Positions 33,535-42,169 of a DNA stretch of 64,000 nucleotides are shown in pieces. A program made the position numbers and the translations under genes. This DNA is from Novosphingobium sp. FSW06-99 (GTDB taxonomy: Bacteria; Pseudomonadota; Alphaproteobacteria; Sphingomonadales; Sphingomonadaceae), in assembly GCF_001519065.1 (NCBI RefSeq), contig NZ_KQ954266.1, forward strand, positions 1 to 64,000. Reading direction: 5' to 3'. Within the stretch, counting starts at the first letter, position 1; each line of letters begins with the position of its first letter. The notes under the pieces were generated by a model. That model did not search any database. It was not told the origin of the DNA and was given only the letters and a program-made list of their open reading frames with translations.

Positions 33535-34880
33535 TAGGCGAAATAGGGCCCAGTGGCAGAGGCTGCCGTACGCCCGGCAATTGCGGTATAGACATGGCGC
33601 CCGAAAAAGAACGGCAGGCCAAAATCGAAACTGCTGGAGATCGGCTGCGAAAAGTTCAGCGCGTTGGGGTTGGCGCCGATGCCGGGTACTGCATTCGATG
33701 TCGCCGCCGGTTCGCTATAGGCGTTGTACAAGGTGAACGCCGCGCTGGCCGTTCCGCTGCGATAGCCTGACAGAGTCGGGGTCAGCGACAGCGCCGATGA
33801 CGGGCAATAGAAACCGGTGTAATTGGTCTGCGTGCACTGGGTAATGCTGTTGTCGACGAAATAGTAATAGTTGCTGCCGCTGTCGAGAAAGCTGTTGGTC
33901 AGGCTGGTGCCGTTGTACGTCGCGGTGACATTGCCCTGGTCATTGGTGGGCAGCACGGTGGCCGACCCCAGCGCGTTGTTGGTCTCGGTGCCGATGCCGA
34001 AATAGACCGTGCCGGTCAGCGTCGCCACCCCGCTGGCCGCGACGCTCGGCAATTCGAGGATCGTGCCGTTGTTGTCGGTGGCAAACGCCGCCACCGGATT
34101 GGGCAATTGCTGGAACGGTGCAGTGGTGGTGTCAGTCCGGGTCGTCACGCCGGAACAGCCCGATGACGGGCAATCGTAATAGATCGCCCCGCCAGAGGCT
34201 GCGGTCGATGTTGACGTGCACGTGCTGCCGCAATCGACCGCCGACAGACCCACGCCGATGATGCCGTTGGCACCCAGCGCCTGGACCGTGTTCATGTTGC
34301 TGCCACCGCTCGACGAACAGGAATTGGGCACCGTACCAAAGCCGCCGGTGGTATCGCCGATCACTTGCAACGGCATCGACGAAACGGATTCCCCGCCAAT
34401 CGTGAAATCACCCAGCCGCACCGATCCGAACACATAATTGTCCACATATTCATAGCATTCGCCAATGCCGTTGCCCGCCGCATCGGTTTCGCCGGTCAAT
34501 CCGGTCAACAAGGCGGAATTGAGCACCGAAGCCTCCAGCCGCAACCCGGTCGATCCGGTGTCGAGCAGGACATGGTCGATCGTCTGGCAATTGGTGGTCG
34601 ATCCCGGCGCACAGACCGTGACCGAGACATAGGGCACATTGGTCGACGTATAGGCATCCGCCCCGGTGTTGAGCGCCGCAGGGCCCGCATCGACGGTGAC
34701 TGTGGTGAAATTGGTCAGTGTCACGGTTCCGCCGGACGACGTCGACGATGAACTCGACGATGATGACCCTGACCCGCTCGATGCGTCCGACCCGCCGCCG
34801 CACGCGGCCAGCGCCAACAGCATCATGGCCGCGACGATTTGCCGCAAACCCGGTGTTTTCAGCATCATCGGCCCTTTCAC
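33531..34880 (-). CDS. DUF3443-family lipoprotein with aspartic-protease-like motif
   Basis: Up to 449 residues with a lipoprotein signal: hydrophobic helix then LALAAC-GGG as lipobox. A low-complexity Ser/Gly linker follows at about residues 28-50. The core has DHVLLDTGSTGLRL, like the catalytic DTGS of pepsin-like proteases, and a second FLDSGSNYYYF. These are hallmarks of DUF3443, thought to be surface proteins with a retropepsin-like fold. The start is either GTG 34880 (which overlaps the DUF2844 stop as GTGA) or the ATGs 12-15 bases inside. It is cotranscribed with the DUF2844 gene, the standard partner of this family. Confidence 0.8.
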   Translation of the reverse strand: MKGPMMLKTPGLRQIVAAMMLLALAACGGGSDASSGSGSSSSSSSSTSSGGTVTLTNFTTVTVDAGPAALNTGADAYTSTNVPYVSVTVCAPGSTTNCQTIDHVLLDTGSTGLRLEASVLNSALLTGLTGETDAAGNGIGECYEYVDNYVFGSVRLGDFTIGGESVSSMPLQVIGDTTGGFGTVPNSCSSSGGSNMNTVQALGANGIIGVGLSAVDCGSTCTSTSTAASGGAIYYDCPSSGCSGVTTRTDTTTAPFQQLPNPVAAFATDNNGTILELPSVAASGVATLTGTVYFGIGTETNNALGSATVLPTNDQGNVTATYNGTSLTNSFLDSGSNYYYFVDNSITQCTQTNYTGFYCPSSALSLTPTLSGYRSGTASAAFTLYNAYSEPAATSNAVPGIGANPNALNFSQPISSSFDFGLPFFFGRHVYTAIAGRTAASATGPYFAY

Positions 34881-35335
34881 AGCGAAGTCGGATCAAAACC
34901 GGCGGGCGCACTTTGCGGCAACCAGGCATAGCCCCAGAACGCCCCGGTATGTCCCCCGGTGACGACTTTCAGATCGGACCGGTTGACCAGCGGCGCGCGC
35001 CGCTGGCCGTGGCGATGATTGATCGCGTTGTCGCCCTGGAATGTGGCGAAATGCGCGCCGAGCAGCGCATCAAGCGCGGGTTTGCCGGGCCCTGCCCAGC
35101 GCACCGCATAGATCACCCCTGCGGCATTGGCATATTCGCGCACTTCGCCGCCGTTGTTCAGGCTGAGTGTGTGCAAGGTACCGCTGCCCGATTGGGCGAC
35201 GACATGCGATCGCACGCTCATCCGCGCCTGATCGCCATTCACCGTGGCCGTATTGCCGCCCAGGCTGGCCATCGCGACATGCGGCACCAGCACGGCGCAG
35301 GCCGCCATCAACACTCGCACCGTTGCGCCCCGCAT
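34877..35335 (-). CDS. DUF2844-family exported protein
   Basis: A 152-residue protein with a signal peptide (VRVLMAACAVLVPHVAMA-SLGG). The mature sequence, ASLGGNTATVNGDQARM then GGEVREYANAAGVIYAVRWAGPGKPALDALLGAHF, is characteristic of DUF2844. Genes of this family are nearly always followed by DUF3443, as here with a 4-bp overlap, so the two probably form an envelope complex or substrate-protease pair. The function is unknown. Confidence 0.82.
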   Translation of the reverse strand: MRGATVRVLMAACAVLVPHVAMASLGGNTATVNGDQARMSVRSHVVAQSGSGTLHTLSLNNGGEVREYANAAGVIYAVRWAGPGKPALDALLGAHFATFQGDNAINHRHGQRRAPLVNRSDLKVVTGGHTGAFWGYAWLPQSAPAGFDPTSL

Positions 35336-35480
35336 GTCCGTCCTCCCGCTCGCCAGAACCGCAGCTTGGAAAGCCCGCGCGCCCGCGTCAACTGCACTTG
35401 CGGTGAAATGCCCCGAAGCGGTGGATATTCGTCGCCAGCGCCCTCGGCGACGCCCGGCCGGGTTTCGTCCAATGCCCCAG

Positions 35481-37430
35481 TCAGACTATCCGGTTGTAGA
35501 CGCTGTAGCGTTCCCGGCAGGCGTTGACCGGGCGCAGATCGACAACCTGGCCGGCGACTTCTGTCGTGAAATGCAACGGCTGCCCGCTGACGGGCACCAG
35601 CCGAACCACCGCATCGCGGGGCAAGGCGGCGGGCGCCACCGGGGCGGCCACTTTGTCGACCATCGGCCCATGCTCATGCATCAGATCGGCAGGGATCATG
35701 CCCAGCGGCAAATGCTGCGCCAGCACCACCGGTCCATGGACCAACGCGCCCACATCGGGCCGATCCGGAAACACCTCCCACCGCGTCTGCATCGGCATCG
35801 TCATCTCCACCCGGTCGCCCGCTTGCCAGCGGCGGCGGATTTCCAGATAGCTGCCGGGCGCGGACAGTGCCTCCAGCAGCTTGCCGTTGACCCGCACTTG
35901 CGCTCCGTCGGCCAGCCATGACGGCATGCGCAGGCGCAGCGTCCAGGGCGCTGGGCCACTCGCCTCGATGGTGATCCGCGTATGCGCCTCGGCTGGAAAA
36001 TTGGTGGTCTGGCGCAATCGCACTCCGTGCTCTGCCCAATCGAGCTGCGATGCGATGAACAGGTTGACCCACACCCCGGTGTCGTCGTGCGCATAGATCA
36101 TCCGGTTGAACGTGGAAAAATCCTCGAGCGCGGAGCCATTGCAGCACCAGAAGGTGCTGTCTTCGGTGCCCCAGGTCTTCCACGCGGCGGGCGCCAGCGA
36201 CAGGAAATAGGTGGTCAGCCCGGTTTCGGGCTGCATCGTGCCGAGTCGATGGTTGATCAGGTTGCGCTCGTAGTAGTCGGCAATGGCGGGGTCGGGCGCC
36301 CGGGCAAACAGGTGCGTGCCCAGTTTCAGCATGTTGTAGGAACAGCAACATTCCTGATGATCATGCCCGCTGTCCCATTCGCGGGCCAGGTGGTTGGGCT
36401 CGGTCAGCCAGTGTTCGTTGTTGCTGGCCCCGCCGGTGGCATAGCTGCGCGCGGTGGTCACGGTCTGCCAGAAAAATGACGCGACATCGCCAAAACGCTG
36501 ATCCCCCGTCATCGCATGGCGCCGGGCTGCCCCGATCACTTGCGGCACATGGGTGTTCATGTGCAGCCCGCGCAATTGATCCTTGCGCGACGCCAGGGGC
36601 TCGAACACGCGTTTCTTGGTGAAACGGTCGCCTACCGTGATCCAGTGGGCATCGCCGGTGACCGCCGCCAGCCGGTACAGCGCGTCGTTCATGCCGCCGA
36701 ATTCGATTTCCAACACGACGGCCTGCATGTCCTGTTCGCCACGCTCGGCGGTCCAATGGTCCGACCATTGTGCCATGCCGCGCGCCACTGCGAGCGCCTG
36801 TGCGTTATCGGCCAATTCGTGCATGTCGAGCATGCCGTTGAATATCTTGTGATAGGTATAGAACGGCGCCCACACTTGGGCCCCCACCGCAAGACGATCG
36901 AACAGGCTGACCGGAAATGCCGCCAGATACCCGTCCAGCTTCAGCGCCTGCTGGCATTCGGCGAGCGCGGACACCAGCCGGTTGCCCCGCGTCAGTGTGT
37001 CGGCATCGCCGGTTGCTGCCCAGGCCAGTGCGCAGGCCGACAGATAGTGTCCGGTGAAATGGCCACGCAGTTCGCAAGTCGGATCTTCCCACCCGCCCAA
37101 TGGTTTGGCCGCACTTGGCAAGCCAGCGGTCAGGCGAAAGGTGTGGAGCAGACGATCGGGGTCGATCCGCTTGATATAACCGGCATTCCACCGTTGCGCC
37201 TGAAGAAACGGGCCTTCGTCCAGGCGTACTTGCGCGGTGGGAAAGGTGTGCGCGCGGGGTGCCAGCGGAGCGATGCGGGCGGCGTCGATGTGCTGGAAGA
37301 CCGGCGGTGTCTCGACATTGTTCCACGCCGCACCCGCACGCCCGGACAAGGCCATGGCCAGCGGAGAGGCCACCAGTCCTGCCGAAAACCGTCGCCGCGA
37401 AAACCCCTTGCGCATCACCATTCCCACCAC
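35481..37430 (-). CDS. GH127-like glycoside hydrolase (beta-L-arabinofuranosidase fold), exported
   Basis: A 649-residue protein. A Tat-like signal (FSRRRFSAGLVASPLAMALSG) is followed by the alpha/alpha-barrel of GH127 (former DUF1680): YHKIFNGMLDMHELAD, MNTHVPQVIGAARRH, and the HQECCCSYN and FWCCNGS motifs. These match the Zn-cysteine site of HypBA1 (Glu338, Cys340, Cys417, Cys418) in which Cys is the nucleophile. GH127 and GH146 enzymes remove beta-L-arabinofuranose from plant glycans or glycoproteins. Export suggests periplasmic action. The start is either 37430 or 37415. No other arabinose genes are near. Tandem 17-bp repeats just upstream may be its operator. Confidence 0.85.
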   Translation of the reverse strand: MVGMVMRKGFSRRRFSAGLVASPLAMALSGRAGAAWNNVETPPVFQHIDAARIAPLAPRAHTFPTAQVRLDEGPFLQAQRWNAGYIKRIDPDRLLHTFRLTAGLPSAAKPLGGWEDPTCELRGHFTGHYLSACALAWAATGDADTLTRGNRLVSALAECQQALKLDGYLAAFPVSLFDRLAVGAQVWAPFYTYHKIFNGMLDMHELADNAQALAVARGMAQWSDHWTAERGEQDMQAVVLEIEFGGMNDALYRLAAVTGDAHWITVGDRFTKKRVFEPLASRKDQLRGLHMNTHVPQVIGAARRHAMTGDQRFGDVASFFWQTVTTARSYATGGASNNEHWLTEPNHLAREWDSGHDHQECCCSYNMLKLGTHLFARAPDPAIADYYERNLINHRLGTMQPETGLTTYFLSLAPAAWKTWGTEDSTFWCCNGSALEDFSTFNRMIYAHDDTGVWVNLFIASQLDWAEHGVRLRQTTNFPAEAHTRITIEASGPAPWTLRLRMPSWLADGAQVRVNGKLLEALSAPGSYLEIRRRWQAGDRVEMTMPMQTRWEVFPDRPDVGALVHGPVVLAQHLPLGMIPADLMHEHGPMVDKVAAPVAPAALPRDAVVRLVPVSGQPLHFTTEVAGQVVDLRPVNACRERYSVYNRIV

Positions 37431-37440
37431 CGCCCTTGCG

Positions 37441-37474
37441 ATTTGTCTGAGTTTATAATTTGTCTGATTTTATC
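37441..37474 (-). repeat. Two tandem 17-bp repeats upstream of GH127 gene
   Basis: ATTTGTCTGAGTTTATA at 37441-37457 is followed directly by ATTTGTCTGATTTTATC at 37458-37474, 15 of 17 bases identical. The shared TTTGTCTGA resembles a half-site of GntR-type operators (TTGTCNGACAA). It ends 10 bp before the GH127 start region, so it is a probable repressor site. Confidence 0.55.
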
Positions 37475-37605
37475 CGCGGATGCAAGATCAGACTATACGG
37501 GGCGCAGTCCGCGTCCGGCACCTGGGCTCGCACTCGACTTGACGCAATCCGAACGAGACTGCACCGCCCCGTTCGGTGATTCCCGCTGTTTGGAGAATGT
37601 TGCGC

Positions 37606-38085
37606 GTGACCGAACAAACCGGCCTGGCCATCCGCCCCCTGCCCGGCCCGCCATTTGCGGGGCGTCTCGATCCGATCACCACGGGGGAATGGGCGGGTTG
37701 GTACAAATGGGCCGGAATCGATCCGTTCGAGGACGCGACGGGACCGTTTTATGTCACGCGCGACGAACAGGGCGTGGTGTGCGGATTTCGCCCCGGTCCC
37801 GGCCATCGCAATGGCCACGGCATCATCCACGGGGGCTGCCTGATGACGTTTGCCGATTTCAGCCTGTTCATGCTCGGCGCCACGCAGGATGAAGACGTGA
37901 GCGGGGTGACCGTCACCATGAATTGCGAATTTCTGGCCCCGGCGCAGGCGGGCCAAGTGCTGCTGGCGCGCGGCGAGCGCACTGGCGGCGGGCGCAGTCT
38001 GGTCATGGCGCGCGGCCAGATCAGCGCCGACGGGCGCCCGGTGCTGGCTTTTTCAGGCGTGATCAAACGGATCAAGCCAGCCTGA
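37606..38085 (+). CDS. PaaI-type hotdog thioesterase
   Basis: A 159-residue hotdog-fold protein. The core NGHGIIHGGCLMTFADFSLFML holds the PaaI motif HGG with the following Asp, and VTVTMNCEFLAPAQAGQVLLARGE forms the beta-sheet. Such enzymes hydrolyse acyl- or aryl-CoA thioesters in the cytoplasm. The GTG start at 37606 has GGAGA about 9 bases upstream; an ATG at 37597 is too close to that site. It is divergent from GH127 and convergent (15 bp) with the small gene at 38101. Substrate unknown. Confidence 0.85.
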   Translation: MTEQTGLAIRPLPGPPFAGRLDPITTGEWAGWYKWAGIDPFEDATGPFYVTRDEQGVVCGFRPGPGHRNGHGIIHGGCLMTFADFSLFMLGATQDEDVSGVTVTMNCEFLAPAQAGQVLLARGERTGGGRSLVMARGQISADGRPVLAFSGVIKRIKPA

Positions 38086-38100
38086 ACCGGGCGCGAAGTC

Positions 38101-38400
38101 TTATGCCTTGCGCGTGCCGCTCATCGGAAAACTGCCGAACATGCCGGCCGTCACGGTGCCCGAAATCGCATCGCCGTCGACCGTCGCCCGGCAATCGAGC
38201 TTCATCGGCATTGGTACGGTGATCTGGCTCGACCAGGTGATGGTCTGCCCGTCGACGCTGCCGTCGGTGATCTCCAGCGACCCCATCGGACCGACATTGC
38301 TGCCGGTAAAGCTGTCGCCGCTGACAGCGACGGTCAGGATCGAAGTCTGATCCCCCATCGGGGTCTTGGTGACGACTTCATAAGTGCCTGCAACCGACAT
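38101..38400 (-). CDS. Small beta-rich hypothetical protein
   Basis: A 99-residue protein composed almost entirely of predicted beta-strands: GTYEVVTKTPMGDQTSILTVAV, GSLEITDGSVDGQTITWSSQI, RATVDGDAISGTV and GSFPMSGTR. This is a lipocalin- or streptavidin-like up-and-down barrel pattern seen in short conserved sphingomonad proteins. There are no cysteine pairs and no signal peptide. It is divergent from the MarR gene and separated from it by an elaborate double dyad, so it is a probable MarR target. No function is known. Confidence 0.65.
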   Translation of the reverse strand: MSVAGTYEVVTKTPMGDQTSILTVAVSGDSFTGSNVGPMGSLEITDGSVDGQTITWSSQITVPMPMKLDCRATVDGDAISGTVTAGMFGSFPMSGTRKA

Positions 38401-38477
38401 CGTGTTCTCCCATTCAGCGTTGGCTGAGTGCCTGCTTCGCCTTTGCCTACAACGATGTCAATAGTGTGACGGGCGGG

Positions 38478-38555
38478 GTCGATGCACCTGCATCAAGCGC
38501 GTTGATGCAGGTGCATCGACCGCCATCCTTGCGCAATGGTAAACCGATGCATCGG
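38478..38555. promoter_or_regulatory. Multiple-dyad operator between small barrel gene and marR
   Basis: A perfect 19-bp inverted repeat (arms 38478-38496 and 38502-38520, spacer GCGCG) contains two smaller palindromes, GATGCACCTGCATC at 38481-38494 and GATGCAGGTGCATC at 38504-38517, 23 bp centre to centre. A third related palindrome, CCGATGCATCGG, lies at 38544-38555. This is a likely cooperative binding site for the adjacent MarR protein. Confidence 0.7.
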
Positions 38556-38604
38556 CATCGACCCGGAATTGCCGCACGCCCGCCAAACGCGCACTCTGCA
38601 CCGT

Positions 38605-39045
38605 ATGAGCACACCAGCCGCCATCACCCTGCTCGCCTGGGACCGCCTGCTTGGCGCAGGCGCGCGCGCCTTGCGCATCGCCCGCGCCGAACTGCGCCGC
38701 GCCGGGCTGCCCCCGCTCGAATGGTACGATATCCTTGCCGCGCTCGAACGGCGCGGCGCATCGCGTCCGCGCGATCTTCAGCGCGTCGTGGGGATCGAAC
38801 AATACAACCTGTCGCGCCTGCTGACGCGGATGGAGGCCGCCGGGCTGGTCGATATGACGCACTGTCCTGAAGACGGACGCGGGCAGATCGTCGCATTGAC
38901 CGAGGCAGGCGCGGCGCAACGCGCGGCGATGTGGCCCGCCTATGCCGGCGCGATCCACGGCGCGATCGAAACCCGGCTGGGGCCCGACGAACGCATCCAA
39001 CTGGCCGGGATGCTCGACAAAGTGGCCCCGACCCCGGCGCAATAG
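38605..39045 (+). CDS. MarR-family transcriptional regulator
   Basis: A 146-residue winged-helix regulator: PLEWYDILAALERRGASRPRDLQRVVGIEQYNLSRLLTRMEAAGLVDMTHCPEDGRGQIVALTEAG. The helix-turn-helix is GIEQYNLSRLLTRM and the DxRGxx wing is CPEDGRGQIV. ATG 38605 gives the normal MarR length; the frame extends 5' across the operator without support. It probably represses itself and the small gene at 38101 through the GATGCA palindromes. The two cysteine and histidine residues before the wing could act as a redox or metal sensor, but this is speculative. Confidence 0.85.
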   Translation: MSTPAAITLLAWDRLLGAGARALRIARAELRRAGLPPLEWYDILAALERRGASRPRDLQRVVGIEQYNLSRLLTRMEAAGLVDMTHCPEDGRGQIVALTEAGAAQRAAMWPAYAGAIHGAIETRLGPDERIQLAGMLDKVAPTPAQ

Positions 39046-39080
39046 CCCCTTGCGCAAAGCGCCAATACCGGCTTTGAATG

Positions 39081-39104
39081 CGATTTAAGCGATCACTTAA
39101 ATCG
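39081..39104. promoter_or_regulatory. 24-bp palindromic operator upstream of thiolase-like gene
   Basis: CGATTTAAG at 39081-39089 and CTTAAATCG at 39096-39104 form a perfect 9-bp inverted repeat around CGATCA. It ends 9 bp before the thiolase-like ATG and may overlap its ribosome site. A closely similar site occurs upstream of the convergent aldehyde dehydrogenase (42170-42192). Confidence 0.65.
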
Positions 39105-39113
39105 AGATTCCCT

Positions 39114-40670
39114 ATGAGCACCGCAACACCGCCTGCCAACGCCATCGATCCGCGCACCCCGGTCATTGTCGGGGTCGGCCAGGCGGTCGAACGCCTCGAT
39201 GGTGCGGACTATCGCGGGCTGTCTGCCGCCGATCTGGCGGCGCTCGCTGGCGAGGCAGCGTTGAGCGATTGCGGCGCGGGCAGCACCGTGCGCGGGTTGA
39301 TCGGTGTGATCGGCGCGGTGCGTACATTCGAGGATTCGAACGCCGCGCCGTCACCGTTCGGCAAACCCGACAAGTTTCCGCTGGCCGTCGCCCGGCGTCT
39401 GGGCATCGCGCCTGCGCGCGCGGTGCTGGAAAACGTCGGCGGGCAATCGCCAGTGACCATCCTGATGGACATGGGCAACCGTATCCACGCGGGCGAAACC
39501 GAGGCGGCGCTGGTGTTTGGCGCCGAGGCCATTTCCAGCACGCGGCATCTGGCGGCCAAAGGCGAAACGCGCGATTGGGGCGAAAGCGATGCTGGCCCGG
39601 TCGACGATCGCGGGTTCGGCATGAAGGGGCTGCTGTCACCGCTGGCTATCGCGCATGGCGTGGTGTCTCCGCCGGTTGCCTATGCGCTGATGGAAAACGC
39701 CCGGCGGCAACGGCTGGGGCTCGATCGTGACCATTATGCACAGGTGATGGGCGACCTGTTCGCGCCGTTTTCGCAGATCGCCGCCGCCAATCGCTACAGC
39801 AGCGCGGCGTCTGAACCGCTGTCGGCCGCGCAGATCGCCACGCCTTCGCCGCGCAACCGGCTGGTCACCGATCCCTATACGATCAAGCTGGTGTCGCGCG
39901 ATCAGGTCAACCAGGGCGCTGCCGTGCTGGTAATGAGCGTGGCCGCCGCGCGCGCCGCAGGCATTCCCGAAACGCGCTGGACTTATATCCACGCCGCCAC
40001 GCTGGCGCAGGAAAAGGAAGTGCTGGCACGCCCCGATATCGATGCATATCCGGCCGCCAATGCCGCGATTGCCGAGGCGCTGGCGCTGGCCGGGATCACC
40101 CCGGACGATTGCACCGCGTTCGATTTCTACAGCTGCTTTCCGATCCCGGTGTTCAATGCCGCGATCGAGGGACTGGGCCTGTCGCCCGATGATCCGCGCG
40201 GGCTGACCGTGACCGGCGGGCTGCCCTATTTCGGCGGGGCGGGAAACAACTATTCGATGCACGCGATTGCAGGCGTCGTCGAGCGCCTGCGCGCGGGGTC
40301 CGGGGCGCAATGGGGCCTGATCGGCGCCAATGGCGGATATCAGTCGAAATATGCCGCGCTGGTGCTGTCACCACAGCCCGCGCCGTGGCGTGCGCTGGTG
40401 CACGATCCGATCCAGGCGCGTCTGAACGCCGTCGCCGGTGTCGTGCCGGTGGCCCAGGCGAGTGGCACCGGCACGGTCGAAACCTACACCGTGTGGCGCA
40501 ACAAGGGTGAACCTGCCAATGCCATCGCCATCGGGCGGCTGGCCGATGGCGGGCGATTTATCGCCAATGCCGCCGATGCGGCAACATTGGCGCATGCGGC
40601 GGATCATGACCTGATCGGCGCAACGGTCGCGCTGGCCTTTGACGGCACGCGCAACCGTTTCACCGTTTAG
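39114..40670 (+). CDS. Thiolase-superfamily acetyl-CoA acetyltransferase-like protein
   Basis: A 518-residue thiolase-like protein, longer than classical thiolases (about 400) because of a C-terminal extension (from about residue 420) typical of the SCP2/actinobacterial branch. Motifs include IDPRTPVIVGVGQ, DFYSCFPIPVFNA and VTGGLPYFGGAGNNYSMHAI, the latter two matching thiolase His/Cys loops. At the nucleophile position the sequence is ENVGGQSPV, with no Cys where thiolases have NxxCxSG. This GG(N/Q)SP form is shared by its subfamily. It probably acts in degradation of an acyl-CoA or condensed side chain with the convergent aldehyde dehydrogenase, which carries the same operator. Confidence 0.82.
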   Translation: MSTATPPANAIDPRTPVIVGVGQAVERLDGADYRGLSAADLAALAGEAALSDCGAGSTVRGLIGVIGAVRTFEDSNAAPSPFGKPDKFPLAVARRLGIAPARAVLENVGGQSPVTILMDMGNRIHAGETEAALVFGAEAISSTRHLAAKGETRDWGESDAGPVDDRGFGMKGLLSPLAIAHGVVSPPVAYALMENARRQRLGLDRDHYAQVMGDLFAPFSQIAAANRYSSAASEPLSAAQIATPSPRNRLVTDPYTIKLVSRDQVNQGAAVLVMSVAAARAAGIPETRWTYIHAATLAQEKEVLARPDIDAYPAANAAIAEALALAGITPDDCTAFDFYSCFPIPVFNAAIEGLGLSPDDPRGLTVTGGLPYFGGAGNNYSMHAIAGVVERLRAGSGAQWGLIGANGGYQSKYAALVLSPQPAPWRALVHDPIQARLNAVAGVVPVAQASGTGTVETYTVWRNKGEPANAIAIGRLADGGRFIANAADAATLAHAADHDLIGATVALAFDGTRNRFTV

Positions 40671-42100
40671 TCGGCGAACGCCGGTTTCTTGCGGCGCACC
40701 AGCGTTTGCGCGTTGGTATATTCCAGCAGACCTTCCAGCCCGCCTTCGACCCCGACGCCTGATTGCTTGACCCCGCCAAAGGCCGCCAGTGGCGACAAGT
40801 GCTGCGTCTCGTTCACCCACACCGTGCCAGACTGGATCTTCTGCGCCAGATCCCAGGCCTTTTCCTCGTCCTTTGACCAGACCGATCCGCCCAGCCCGTA
40901 ATCGGTGGCGTTGGTGCGCGCGATCACATCGTCGAGATCTTCGAACTTGATCAGCGGCAGCACCGGGCCGAACTGTTCTTCCTGGACGATGCGGCTGTCT
41001 TCGGGCGGATTGTCAAGGATCGTGATCGGCACGAAATAGCCCGGCACGTCGGCCTTTTCGCCGCCGAGCAGGAACGTATAGCCCTTGTCGCGGGCATCCT
41101 CGATCAGGCCGAGAACGCGTTCGTATTGCGGGCGGTTGTTGATCGGGCCGATTTGCGTGCCCTGTTCCGACCCGTCGCCGACTTTGACCGTGCGCGCATA
41201 AGCAACGATCGCATCGCGCAGCGGTTCATAGATATCCTTGTGGATATACATACGCTTGGTGGCGATACAGATCTGCCCGTTGTTGGTGAATGCGGCCCAG
41301 AACAGCGTTTCGGCGATCTTTTCGACATCGACGTCGGGCAGCACGATCGCCGCATCGTTGCCGCCCAGTTCGAGCGTAACCCGCTTGAGCGTGGGTGCGG
41401 CCGAGGCCATCACGCGCCGCCCGGTGGCGGTCGATCCGGTAAAGCTGATCTTGTCAAAACCCGGATGGCTGGTCATCCATGGCCCCAGCGCATCGCCGCC
41501 ACTGATCACGTTGAGCACGCCCGGCGGCAGGATATCCTTGGCCAGTTCGCCGAATTTCAGCGTCGTCAGCGGGGTGAACGGCGAGGGTTTGAGCACCATG
41601 GTGTTGCCCGCCAGCAGCGCCGGGGCAACCTTGAACATCGCCAGGATCAGCGGGAAATTCCACGGCGCGATGGCGCCAACCACGCCCAGCGGAATATGCC
41701 GGGTCACGCTGAACCGGTCGTCGCTGTCTTCGTTGACCGTTTCGGGCAAGTCGAGCGCGGTGTTCGCCTGCAGCCAATAGCCTGCGCCCATCACTTCGCC
41801 GCCCGCCTCGGCATGCGGCTTGCCCTGTTCGAGCGTCAGCAGGCGCTTGAAATCGTCTGCATTGGCCCAGATCGCGTTGGCGAGCGCCGACAGCGCGGCC
41901 TTGCGCTCGGCAATCGGCGTGGCGGCCCAGCCCGGAAAGGCGGCCCGCGCCGCCGCCACCGCCCGGTCCAGGTCTGCGGGCGTGGCATCGGGGGCCTGTG
42001 CCAGCACCGTTTCGGTGGCCGGGTTGATCACATCGAACGTGGCCGAGCCCGCTTCGAGCGCGCCGCCGATAAGCATGCGATAAGTGGTGTCGAAAGCCAT
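40667..42100 (-). CDS. NAD(P)-dependent aldehyde dehydrogenase
   Basis: A 477-residue aldehyde dehydrogenase with IAPWNFPLILAMFKVAPALLAG, KPSPFTPL, SFTGSTATGR, the base Glu in LELGGNDAA and the nucleophilic Cys in TNNGQICIATKR. The close resemblance to betaine/gamma-aminobutyraldehyde-type enzymes does not identify the substrate. It is convergent with the thiolase-like gene (4-bp overlap), and both are preceded by the same TTTAAGC-N5-NTTAAA operator. That indicates joint control by a regulator encoded elsewhere. Confidence 0.92.
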   Translation of the reverse strand: MAFDTTYRMLIGGALEAGSATFDVINPATETVLAQAPDATPADLDRAVAAARAAFPGWAATPIAERKAALSALANAIWANADDFKRLLTLEQGKPHAEAGGEVMGAGYWLQANTALDLPETVNEDSDDRFSVTRHIPLGVVGAIAPWNFPLILAMFKVAPALLAGNTMVLKPSPFTPLTTLKFGELAKDILPPGVLNVISGGDALGPWMTSHPGFDKISFTGSTATGRRVMASAAPTLKRVTLELGGNDAAIVLPDVDVEKIAETLFWAAFTNNGQICIATKRMYIHKDIYEPLRDAIVAYARTVKVGDGSEQGTQIGPINNRPQYERVLGLIEDARDKGYTFLLGGEKADVPGYFVPITILDNPPEDSRIVQEEQFGPVLPLIKFEDLDDVIARTNATDYGLGGSVWSKDEEKAWDLAQKIQSGTVWVNETQHLSPLAAFGGVKQSGVGVEGGLEGLLEYTNAQTLVRRKKPAFAD

Positions 42101-42169
42101 GGTTCTCTCTCCGGTAAGGGCACCGTGTTTTGCCGGAACAAACTAACTGCTCCATGCCGCGAGTCCAGA

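Noticed and set aside
34730..34800. Tandem repeat encoding polyserine, considered as a repeat array
   Set aside because: It is a low-complexity linker of the DUF3443 lipoprotein, in frame and expected after a lipobox.
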